Shown one piece after another: positions 15,345 to 28,693 of a stretch of DNA of 40,221 nt. The position numbers and the translations under genes are program-made. A model generated the notes under the pieces. It did no database searches. It was not told the DNA's origin and saw only the letters and a list, made by a program, of their open reading frames with translations. The stretch's first letter is position 1, and every line of letters starts with the position of its first letter. Source of the stretch: Actinoplanes regularis (GTDB lineage Bacteria; Actinomycetota; Actinomycetes; Mycobacteriales; Micromonosporaceae); NCBI RefSeq assembly GCF_900188005.1, contig NZ_FZNR01000040.1:1-40221 (forward strand), given 5' to 3'.

Positions 15345-18300
15345 GCGCCCGCCCCGGGGCGGGTGGCGCGAGCAGGCTGCGGTCCGGCGGCCGTACGTCG
15401 ATCTCGCGCATCGCCCGGCTGTAGCGGTCGAAGGCCCGGCGCGCCTCGCCGTGCCGGCCGGCATGGACGAGACGGCGCACCAGGCTCCGGTGGGCCGGCT
15501 CGTCGTACGGGTCGCGTTCCAGCAGCCGCAGCAGGTATCCGGTGGCGGCGTCGATCGACGAGGCGGCGTCGCAGACCTGGGCCAGCATGCGGAGCATGCT
15601 CAGATAGGCGCTCCGGGTCTGTTCCCGCAGCGGGCCCGACCAGCTCGCGTACGGTTCGTCGTCGAAGGCGTCGGCGGCGTGGTGCCGGTCGATCGTGACC
15701 AGCAGCTCGCGGGCTTCCGTCCGGTCGCCGGCGTCCAGCAGCCGGGCGGCCCGTGCCACATAGGACAGGAAATCCTCGACGTCGACCCGCACCCGGGTCA
15801 CGTCCAGGGCGATACTCGCCTGGTCGGCAACCAGATAGTGGTCGGCAGCCCGGGCCTTGGCCGGGTCGAGCACACCGCGGACGATGGACAGCAGCACCGA
15901 CAGCCGGTGTCCGGTCTTGGCCGGGTCGTCGTCGGGCCAGAGCAGTTCGTACAGTTCCTCGCGGGGGACCGGCCGGCCGCGCCGCGCGACGAGGACGCGC
16001 AGCAGGTCGCGGGCCTTGCGTGACTGCCACCGTGACGGGGGCACCGGCTCGCCACCCACCTGCACCTCGAACCGACCGAGGGCCTGGACGCTGACCTCGG
16101 CCGCCGCGCTGTCCGCGGCCGGGCCGAGCGGCCGGTCGGCGAACAGCGGCTCGGCCGCGACGGCACCGGCGGACTCCATCCGCTCTGCCGCCAGCAGCCC
16201 GCGGATCCGGTCGTCCGGCCCTGCCCCCGGCAGCCGGCTGATCGCGACGGTGATCCGGGCCGCTTCCACGGTCGCCCCGGCCTCGGCCCAGATGGCGTGG
16301 CACTCGCGCAGCGCGGTGCGGGCGCGACCGGTCTCCTCGGCGGGCCCGCCCGCGTGGACGGCGCCGCGCAGCTCGAGGGCATCGGCGAGGCCGAGTCGAT
16401 CACCCTGCGCCCGGGCGCTCTCGCAGGCCCGGGTGGCCAGTTCGCCGGCCGCCGCCCGGTCGCCGCGGCGCAGGGCCAGCCAGCCCCGCGCGAGCAACGC
16501 CGGGGTGTCGCCCGATCCGGCCACGGCGGCGTGCGCGGCGGCGGTGTCGGGATCGTCGGCCATCAGCACCAGCGCCAGGCCGGCTTCGGCGGGCCCGCGC
16601 ACGTGCCCGTCCCCGGTTTCGGTCGAGATCCGCACCGCCCGCTCGTACGCGGCGCGAGCCTGTTCCCGCCATCCCCGGCGCCGGTAGACCTCGCCCAGCC
16701 CGAGCTGTGCGCCCGCCACCCGCCTCGACCCGGCCCGCTGGTAACCCGCGATCGCCCGTTCGTACTGCCGGACGGCCTCGTCGAAGCGGCCGAGCATGGC
16801 CAGCGCGTCCGCCTCGTTGCAGGTGGCGATGTCGCGCAGCTCGGGCTGGCGTGCCGCCGCGGCATACCGCGCGCAGGTGCGGGCGGCGGCCAGGGCGTCG
16901 GTGAACCGCGCGGCTTGCAGAAGATGGTAGGTGCGGTTGTTCATGATCCGGGTGAGCAGGACCATGTCGCCGATGCGTTCCGCGACCGGCTGGGCGAGGC
17001 GGTAGTGCTCGTCGCTGCCCGCGTCGTCACCGAGCGCGCCCAGACACAGCGCCACGCTCACCTGCGCGGTGGCGAGGGCGGCGGTGAGCGCGAAGTCCGC
17101 GCCGGTCGGGTCGAGGCCGGCGGTCTCCGCGGGAATGTCGGCGCGCGCCACCGACACCGCTTCGCGGGCGTGGCGCAGGGCGGTCTCCGGGTCGCCGGCC
17201 AGTAGGTGACCGGTGGCGGTCCATGCGCACACTTGCGCGGCGTCGGCCGGTGGGTGGGGTCCCGGCCCGGCCCCCGCGAGGGCCGCCAGCGTGGCCCGCG
17301 CGTCGCCGCGGTGGTAGTGGAGCCGGCCCATCCGCCAGGCAAGCGCGGCGCTGCCGGCCGGTAGACCCGGCGCGGCGGCCGCGTACGCCCGCATGGCGGC
17401 CTCCAGGTCCCCGCCCGCGCGCCGCGCGTCGCCCAGGAAGAGCCACAGCCGGGGCGTACGCAGCGCGGCCGGCAGCTCGGAGATCAGCCGCCCGACGGCC
17501 TCCGCGTGCCCGGCCGCCAGCATCGCCTCGCCGTGCCGCTCGATGACCTCGGCGCAGGACTCGTGCTGCCCGCAGCGTTGGTGGGCCATCGCCGCGGACA
17601 CCGCCGGACCGTGCTCGTCGAACCAGGCCGCGGCCCGGGCCACAACGGTGGCCGGTACGGCGGTGCGGGCGCCGGTTCTCCGGGACCGGAGGACGACTTC
17701 GGCCACCACCGGCACGATTCGCGGGGACGGCGGCGGCCCGCCCGGCACCGGTGGCGGTGACCCGGCGGTGGTCAGCAGACCGCAGCGGGCCAGCAGGCGG
17801 GCGGTCTCCGCCGCACCCGGATGCCACAGCGCCCGGCACAGGTCGGGATCGATCGGCGCCAGATCCCCGACCTGCTCGAGCAGCCGGAACGCGGGCTCGG
17901 GCAGGGTCGGCAGCACCTCCTCGGCCAGGTAGCCCGCGATCAGCCCGCCGGGTGCGGCGAGCATGGGCAGCAGGTCCCCGTGCGGCACGCCGCCGGTCCG
18001 CAGCATCTCGGCGGCGAGGTGGACCAGCGCGGGCCAGCCGGCGGTCGCTTGGTGGACCCGCTCCGGCAGGTCGCAGGCGCCGGCGTCGTACCCGCCGGCG
18101 GTCCAGTCGGTCACGTCGTACTCGTCGGCCAGCAGGTCGGCGACCCGGTCGACCGGCAGGGACAGCTCGGCGGGGCCGACGACGGCCTGCGTCATGTCCG
18201 GCAGCGCGGTCGTCGCGGCGCCGAGCGGCCATCGGGAGGCGAGCGCGACGTCGACGGAACCCTCCGTACCCGTCAGGCGGGCCAACGCCTCGGTCAGCGC

Positions 18301-18558
18301 GCGCGCCGTGCCCACCGGCAGGCGTGGCAGGTCGTCGAAGACGATCTGGCGGACGCCGGCCCGCGCTTCCTCGAGCACCGCGCCCGCGAGAGCGTCGGCG
18401 GGATCGCCGGTGCCGCCGGGCAGCCCACGGTGCCAGCGTGCCCCGGCCGCCGGATACCACGCCCGCAGCGCGGTGGTCTTGCCGTATCCGGCCGCCGCGC
18501 TGACTACTCGGAGGGTGTGCCGGGACGGCGCCCACGTCTTTCCCGCTGACGGATTCAC
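15325..18558 (-). CDS. Large transcriptional regulator: ATPase, TPR, C-terminal wHTH-BTAD
   Basis: 1077 residues from GTG 18558, with GAGGGGG upstream. Walker A AAGYGKTT lies at 23-29 and Walker B VFDD at 73-76. This is a MalT/STAND-like NTPase whose N-terminus is very short. A long Ala/Arg-rich helical middle (about 330-800) reads as TPR repeats. The C-terminus has an OmpR-type winged helix (about 816-890, LGRFEVQVGGEPVPPSRWQS, ELYELLWPDDDP) followed by a BTAD domain (about 903-1060). AfsR and classical SARPs carry the wHTH-BTAD unit at the N-terminus; here it is at the C-terminus, an order known in other large actinobacterial regulators. It probably activates the flanking secreted-protein genes, whose promoters carry SARP-like repeats. 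A role in the NRPS loci is possible but unsupported. Confidence 0.9.
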   Translation of the reverse strand: MNPSAGKTWAPSRHTLRVVSAAAGYGKTTALRAWYPAAGARWHRGLPGGTGDPADALAGAVLEEARAGVRQIVFDDLPRLPVGTARALTEALARLTGTEGSVDVALASRWPLGAATTALPDMTQAVVGPAELSLPVDRVADLLADEYDVTDWTAGGYDAGACDLPERVHQATAGWPALVHLAAEMLRTGGVPHGDLLPMLAAPGGLIAGYLAEEVLPTLPEPAFRLLEQVGDLAPIDPDLCRALWHPGAAETARLLARCGLLTTAGSPPPVPGGPPPSPRIVPVVAEVVLRSRRTGARTAVPATVVARAAAWFDEHGPAVSAAMAHQRCGQHESCAEVIERHGEAMLAAGHAEAVGRLISELPAALRTPRLWLFLGDARRAGGDLEAAMRAYAAAAPGLPAGSAALAWRMGRLHYHRGDARATLAALAGAGPGPHPPADAAQVCAWTATGHLLAGDPETALRHAREAVSVARADIPAETAGLDPTGADFALTAALATAQVSVALCLGALGDDAGSDEHYRLAQPVAERIGDMVLLTRIMNNRTYHLLQAARFTDALAAARTCARYAAAARQPELRDIATCNEADALAMLGRFDEAVRQYERAIAGYQRAGSRRVAGAQLGLGEVYRRRGWREQARAAYERAVRISTETGDGHVRGPAEAGLALVLMADDPDTAAAHAAVAGSGDTPALLARGWLALRRGDRAAAGELATRACESARAQGDRLGLADALELRGAVHAGGPAEETGRARTALRECHAIWAEAGATVEAARITVAISRLPGAGPDDRIRGLLAAERMESAGAVAAEPLFADRPLGPAADSAAAEVSVQALGRFEVQVGGEPVPPSRWQSRKARDLLRVLVARRGRPVPREELYELLWPDDDPAKTGHRLSVLLSIVRGVLDPAKARAADHYLVADQASIALDVTRVRVDVEDFLSYVARAARLLDAGDRTEARELLVTIDRHHAADAFDDEPYASWSGPLREQTRSAYLSMLRMLAQVCDAASSIDAATGYLLRLLERDPYDEPAHRSLVRRLVHAGRHGEARRAFDRYSRAMREIDVRPPDRSLLAPPAPGRALNETYR

Positions 18559-18636
18559 CGCGCCCCCTCGCCGGTCAGCGTCGCCGCCGCGGGCCGCGGC
18601 CGCAACTCATTGTCGTCAATGTGCCAGCCCGACCGC

Positions 18637-18679
18637 CCTGAGGCGACCTGGACCCGGCCGTGACAGCGATCCGGATGGT
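18637..18679 (+). promoter_or_regulatory. Three SARP-type heptamers and -10
   Basis: CCTGAGG (18637), CTGGACC (18648) and CGTGACA (18659) are spaced exactly 11 bp apart. Eight bp after the last lies GATGGT (18674-18679), which matches GAGCAT of the 14433 promoter at the A and T positions. The distance to the start codon is 52 nt. The site lies in the 172-bp divergent spacer between the regulator and the 18731 gene, so it may also autoregulate. Confidence 0.6.
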
Positions 18680-18730
18680 CGATGGAAACGGCGCCGCCGA
18701 CCGGGGACGCCGCGACGAGAAGGAGAAGCG

Positions 18731-19183
18731 ATGAAGAACCGACTCACCCGTACGGCCGGACGCGCGCTGCTGGCTCTCGGCCTGACCGGCGCGGGCCTGG
18801 CCGGCGTGCTTGCCGGAGCGGGACCCGCGGCGGCCGCCACCAGCTGCGACTTCGAAATGGTCTCGCTGGAGGCCCGCAACCTGCAGACCGACAACGGCAG
18901 CCAGAAGGACTACGTCTGGCTGAAGGTGGAGGACCGCTGGTTCCCCGCCGGCGGCGACGGCGTGATGTACCTGCTGGGACAGACCCACACCGCTGCCGCG
19001 TTCGGCAATCCGATCGCGGGCTTCGGCTCGGTGGGGCTGGAGGTGCGGTTGGTGCTGGACAAGTTTCCGGGCAACGTCACCGTCGAGCGGGAGACCATCG
19101 CCTGCGACGCCGTCACCAACGCCACCCGGACGTTCAGCAACGGCGACGCCGTGTACGAGCTGAAGTACAACATCACCGACTGA
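18731..19183 (+). CDS. Small secreted protein of unknown function
   Basis: 150 residues from ATG 18731 with AAGGAGAAG upstream. Signal peptide MKNRLTRTAGRALLALGLTG followed by a Gly/Ala core, likely cleaved at AAAA-TSCDF. The mature protein is about 113 residues, with two Cys (SCDF and IACDAV) that probably form one disulfide and alternating hydrophobic residues suggesting a beta sandwich (VWLKVEDRWFPAGG, VGLEVRLVLDKF). No family recognised. It is divergent from the BTAD regulator, and its promoter carries three heptamers at an 11-bp period, so it is a likely direct target. A terminator follows 8 bp after the stop. Confidence 0.85.
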   Translation: MKNRLTRTAGRALLALGLTGAGLAGVLAGAGPAAAATSCDFEMVSLEARNLQTDNGSQKDYVWLKVEDRWFPAGGDGVMYLLGQTHTAAAFGNPIAGFGSVGLEVRLVLDKFPGNVTVERETIACDAVTNATRTFSNGDAVYELKYNITD

Positions 19184-19191
19184 GGCCGGCC

Positions 19192-19219
19192 GGTCCCCGC
19201 CAGGCCACCGGCGGGGACC
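19192..19219 (+). terminator. Hairpin terminator
   Basis: GGTCCCCGCC (19192-19201) pairs exactly with GGCGGGGACC (19210-19219), loop 8 nt, 9 bp after the stop of the secreted-protein gene. Confidence 0.7.
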
Positions 19220-19258
19220 GCCGCCAAGGTCCCCGAACGCCGGCTCTGGCAGACAGCC

Positions 19259-19287
19259 TTCGATTCGTTGTAATCCGTCGATAGCAT
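19259..19287 (+). promoter_or_regulatory. Candidate promoter for a leaderless transcript
   Basis: TTCGAT (19259-19264), 17 bp, TAGCAT (19282-19287). The start ATG at 19294 is 7 bp past the -10, where transcription would begin, and there is no ribosome site, so the mRNA is probably leaderless. Confidence 0.45.
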
Positions 19288-19293
19288 GCCGCC

Positions 19294-19674
19294 ATGAAGC
19301 GCTGGGGTTTGTTCCTGCTCGGTGCAGGCGTCGGCATGATCGCCGGCGGGCAACTCGGCCGGTCGGCGTTGCCGCCGGCGCTCGTCGCTGTCGGGGTGGG
19401 GCTGCTCCTGCTCGCCGTCCGGGCCCGCTCCGGCACACCCGACCTCGTCGGCGACGCGACGGCAGGCCGCATCGCGGCCGCAACCGATGACAAGGCCCCG
19501 GACAACAGGCCTACGTTCGCGAACCTGGGTCCCCGAGTCGAGCACATTTTGCAGCTTGCCGAGGCGCAGGCCGCCGACCACATCGCCGAGGCGGAGGCCA
19601 CCGCTGCCCAGATCGTGGCGCAAGCGCGCGCCGAGGCCGCGCGCACGAATCCGGACCGAGGACCGGGGGCCTGA
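19294..19674 (+). CDS. Small membrane protein with helical cytoplasmic tail
   Basis: 126 residues from ATG 19294. Two closely spaced hydrophobic segments (about 5-20, GLFLLGAGVGMIAGGQLG, and 26-43, LPPALVAVGVGLLLLAV) make a hairpin in the membrane. The rest is soluble, ending in an Ala/Glu/Gln-rich helix (HILQLAEAQAADHIAEAEAT) that could form a coiled coil, similar in style to DivIVA-like or ATP synthase b-like tails. Function unknown. It lies between the secreted-protein island and the NRPS operon, in the opposite direction to the latter, and has its own apparent leaderless promoter. Confidence 0.7.
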   Translation: MKRWGLFLLGAGVGMIAGGQLGRSALPPALVAVGVGLLLLAVRARSGTPDLVGDATAGRIAAATDDKAPDNRPTFANLGPRVEHILQLAEAQAADHIAEAEATAAQIVAQARAEAARTNPDRGPGA

Positions 19675-19714
19675 CCGTTCCAGCCCTTCAGGCGGAGCGC
19701 ATGAACGAAGAACC

Positions 19715-19734
19715 CCCGCCCAGTGATCAGCGGG
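19715..19734 (-). terminator. Candidate terminator of the leftward NRPS operon
   Basis: CCCGC (19715-19719) and GCGGG (19730-19734) pair across a 10-nt loop; on the minus strand GGGGTTCTTC follows, giving some T-richness. It lies about 166 nt past the MbtH stop. Confidence 0.35.
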
Positions 19735-19870
19735 CCAGCAGCGTGCCGGCCGAGTCGGCGCTGACCACGACACCGGGCCCGGCCAGGGTGATCGCGACGA
19801 TCCGCTCGTCGTGTCCCGGCTCCTCGCGCGGCGGGCACCAACGCTCCGCATCGCGGCCTGAACCGGTGCG
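19727..19870 (-). pseudogene. C-terminal fragment resembling a WD40 repeat protein
   Basis: The minus frame reads WCPPREEPGHDERIVAITLA, then GPGVVVSADSAGTLLAR and a stop at 19727. GHDERI-hydrophobics-SADSAGTLL is the pattern of one WD40 blade (GH-DRI...S-D-GTL). There is no start and no upstream blades; the frame runs into the MbtH region, so it is a leftover tail. No other feature is visible in 19735-19900. Confidence 0.35.
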
Positions 19871-19900
19871 CTCTCCGCCGACGCGACCCCGGCAGCGGTG

Positions 19901-20112
19901 CTACGCGGTCGGCCCGACCTGCTCGCCGAGGGCCTGGCGCAGGCTGCGCGGACGCATGTCGATCCAGACCTGGTCGATGTGTGCGAGGCATTCCTGCTCC
20001 GTGCCGCGGAAGCCGGTCGGGTGCCACCCGGCCGGCACCTCGCGGTCCTCGGCCCAGATCGAGTACTGCTCCTCGTCGTTGACGACCACGAGGACGGTGG
20101 GCTCGGTGGTGC

Positions 20113-20116
<4 letters not shown>
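19901..20116 (-). CDS. MbtH-like protein
   Basis: 71 residues, standard length. Signature VVVNDEEQYSIWAED, VPAGWHPTGFRGTEQECLAH and VWIDMRPRSLR. It has YSIW where the usual motif is SLWP. The start ATG at 20116 overlaps the NRPS-MFS stop as ATGA. It is the last gene of the leftward operon that starts at 33386 and should support the adenylation domains of the Gly, basic and Ser modules (and perhaps the divergent Gly module). The frame is open far upstream but that is the opposite face of the NRPS gene. Confidence 0.95.
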
Positions 20117-25600
<5,484 letters not shown>

Positions 25601-25608
<8 letters not shown>

Positions 25609-28600
25609 TCCCGACCTTCCCGGCGGCGACCGGTGTCTGACCGCCCACCGTCTGCTCGATGTCGGCTAGCACCAGGGCCGTGATCCGGGACGCCAGCTGC
25701 GCCACCGTGCGGTGCTCGAAGAGCAGCCGCAGCGGCACCTCGACCTCGATCGCGTCGGCCAGCCGGGCGGCGACCCGCAGGGCGTGCAGGGAGTGGCCGC
25801 CCAGGGCGAAGAAGTCGTCGAACGCGCCGACCGCCGGACGGCCCAGCACCTCGGACCAGACGTCGGCCACCAACTGCTCGGCGTCGTCGCGCGGCGGCAC
25901 CTGGCCGTCGGCGGCCGGCGCGGTGGGCAGCGCCAGTCGGGCGAGGGCGGCCCGGTCGACCTTGCCGTTGGTCGTCAGGGGCAGCTGGTCGAGCGCCACG
26001 ACGTGTGCGGGCACCAGCCGTTCGGGCAGCCGGTCGGCCAACCGGGCCCGCAGCACACCGGTGTCGACCGGGTCGGCCACCACCCACGCGACGAGCGCCT
26101 GGTCGCGTACGGTCACCGCGGCGGCGCGTACCTCCGCCTCGGCCAGCAGTTGGCGTTCCACCTCCGCCGGTTCGATCCGGTACCCCCGGATCTTGACCTG
26201 GTCGTCGACGCGGCCGAGGAAGTGCAGTTGCCCGTCGGCGGTGCGGCGCACCCGGTCGCCGGTGGCGTAGAGGCGGGCGCCGGGCGGCCCGAACGGGTCG
26301 GGGACGAACCGGCGGGCGGTGTGCCCCGGCTCGCCGCGGTACCCGCGGGCCAGGCCGGCGCCGCCGAGGTGGAGCTGGCCTGGCGCGCCGGTCGGCACCG
26401 GCATCAGGTGAGCGTCCAGCACGTGCGCGTCGGTGTCGTCGAGGGGGAGCCCGATCGGCGGGTCGGCGTGGTCGCCGGTCACCTCGACGGCGGTGGCGAT
26501 GACCGTGGCCTCGGTCGGCCCGTACGTGTTGACCAGCCGTACCCCCGGCCCGACGGCGCGCCGCCAAGCCGTGACGGCGGCGGCGCGCGCCGCCTCGCCG
26601 CCGATGATCAACAGCCGCAGCGCCGCCGGCCACCGGGTTGACTCCCGCATCGCCAGCTCGTGCCAGTAACTCGTGGGCAGGTCAAGCACGGTCAGGGTGG
26701 CGGCCAGCGGGGTGGACAGGAAGTCCGGCAGCAGCTCGCCCCGCTGCGGCCCGACGACCACCGTCGCGCCGCCGGCCAGGGCGGGCAGGATCTCCTCGAC
26801 ATGGGTGTCGAAGGAGACCGAGGCGAACTGCAGCACCCGGTCGCCGGGTCCGAGCCGGTACTCGCGGGACATCCACCGCACCCGGGCCGCCACCGCCTGC
26901 CGGGTCACCATGACGGCCTTGGGCGCGCCGGTCGAGCCGGAGGTGTGGCAGAGGTAGGCCAGCTCCAGCGGCGGCGCCGCCCGGGTGGGCGCGGGACCGG
27001 CCGCGCCGGGCAACTCCTCGACCCGCCCGCCGGCGAGCAGCAGGGCGGCCCCGCTGCCGGCGATCAGCAGGTCGTGGCGGGCCGGCGGGTCCGCCGGGTC
27101 GAGACAGGTGTACGCGGCGCCGGCCCGCAGCACCGCGAGCAGCTCGACGACCAGCTGCGCGCCGCGTTCCCCGCGGACCGCGACCGTCGTGTCCGGCCCG
27201 GCGCCCCGCGCGCGCAGCTGGGTCGCCACCGCCTCGATCCGTGCGGCCAGTTCGGCGTAGCTGAGCTCGTCGTCGCCGTCGATCAGGGCGGTCGCGGCGG
27301 GGGTCGCGGCGGCCTGCGCCAGGATCAGGTCCAACACGTCCGGGGCCGGTTCGTCCGGCCGCCGCCCGCGACCCGCCGCCACAAGCTCGGCCGACTCGGT
27401 CGCTGTCATCATCGCCAGCCGCGCCACCCGCTGGTGCGGGGCGTGTGCCGCGGCGGTGAGCAGGCGACCGAGCCGCCGGGCCAGGTCGCGCCCGGTCGCC
27501 TCGCCGCAGCACCGCAGCTGGTGGCCGAGCAGGAGGCGCAGCCGCCCGTCCGGCAGGTCGAGCGCCTCCAGCGTCACCGGCGTCTTGGCCCGGCGCAGCC
27601 CGGTGGCGACCGGCTCCGCGGTCAGGCCGTCGAAGGTCGCGGTGGGCTCGGTGGGGCTGTCCAGGACGAACAGCGCGTCGAACGGCGCGCCGGCGCCCAA
27701 CTCCTCGAAGGGCAGGCTCGGGCGGCCGTACGCGGTGAACAGGTCGGTCCGGTTGCGGCGCAGCAGGTCCCGGAAGGACGGGTCGTCGCCGAGGTCGGCG
27801 CGGAGCAGGACAGTGCTGCTCAGGTAGCCGATCAAGGGCTCGAACTCGCTGCGGTCCCGGCCGGCCAGCGGCGCGGCCACGCACAGGTCGCGCTGGTCGG
27901 TGTGGCGCGCCAGCAGCACCTGGAAGGCGGTGAGGAGCACCAGGAACACTGTGGCGCGCTCGGCGCGGGCCAGTTCGCGCAGCGCGGGGACGACGTCCGC
28001 GGCGAGCGGCACCGGGTGGAAGGCGCCCGCCGAGGCCGGGGCGTCGGCGTCGGCCCCGGCGGCCAGTCCGGTCAGGTCCAGCCGCGCCGCGCCGGCCAGC
28101 CGGTCGTGCCAGAAGTCGCGGTCGGCCGCCGCGCGCTGCCGGGCGTACGCGGCGTAGTCGCCGTAGCTGGTGGGCAGCGGGGCCAGCGCCGGCGGCCGAC
28201 CCGCGCGCGCGGCGTTGTAGAGCTCGGTCAGTTCGGCGCCGAGCACGTTCAGCGACCAGCCGTCGCCGGCGATGTGGTGCAGCACCAGGGAGAGCACGTG
28301 CTCGCCGGCGGCCAGCCGGTAGAGCGTGGCGCGCAGCGGGGCCGCGGCGCTCAGGTCGAACGGCCGTTCCAGGTCCTGCCGGATCGCGGCATCGGCGGCG
28401 GCGGGCGGGTCCGCCGCGGCGCTGAGATCCACCTCGTGCAGCGGCCACCCGCCGACCGCCGCGACCAGGCCTGTCGCCACCCCGTCGCGCTCGGCGTAGC
28501 GGGTGCGCAGCGGCTCGTGCCGGCGGGTCAGCGCCGCCAGCGCGGACGACAGCGCCGCCACGTCGACGTCGCCGCGCAGCCGCAGGGTGAAGAACATGTG

Positions 28601-28693
28601 GTACGCGGTGTCCGCCGGGTCGAGCCGGTGCAGGAACCAGAGCCGCTCCTGGGCGGGCGCCAGCGCGAGCGGCTGCTCGGTGCCGGCGGTCAC
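25601..28693 (-). CDS. NRPS module C-A-T, basic residue predicted
   Basis: 1030 residues from GTG 28693, chosen because it overlaps the upstream stop as GTGA and the C domain begins at once (PAQERLWFLHRL). C domain active site HHIAGDG near 143. A domain: A3 HTSGSTGAPKAV near 583 (PKAV where PKGV is usual), A5 NTYGPTEATV near 722. The pocket read by alignment is D-T-E-D-I-G-T-V-I plus Lys. Acidic residues at positions 239 and 278 point to a cationic side chain; the closest pattern I know is the Lys type, with Orn or another diamino acid possible. Carrier LGGHSLHA near 964. There is no epimerase or methyltransferase insert. Its stop overlaps the next gene by 8 nt, so it passes its chain to the Ser module. 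Confidence 0.93.
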
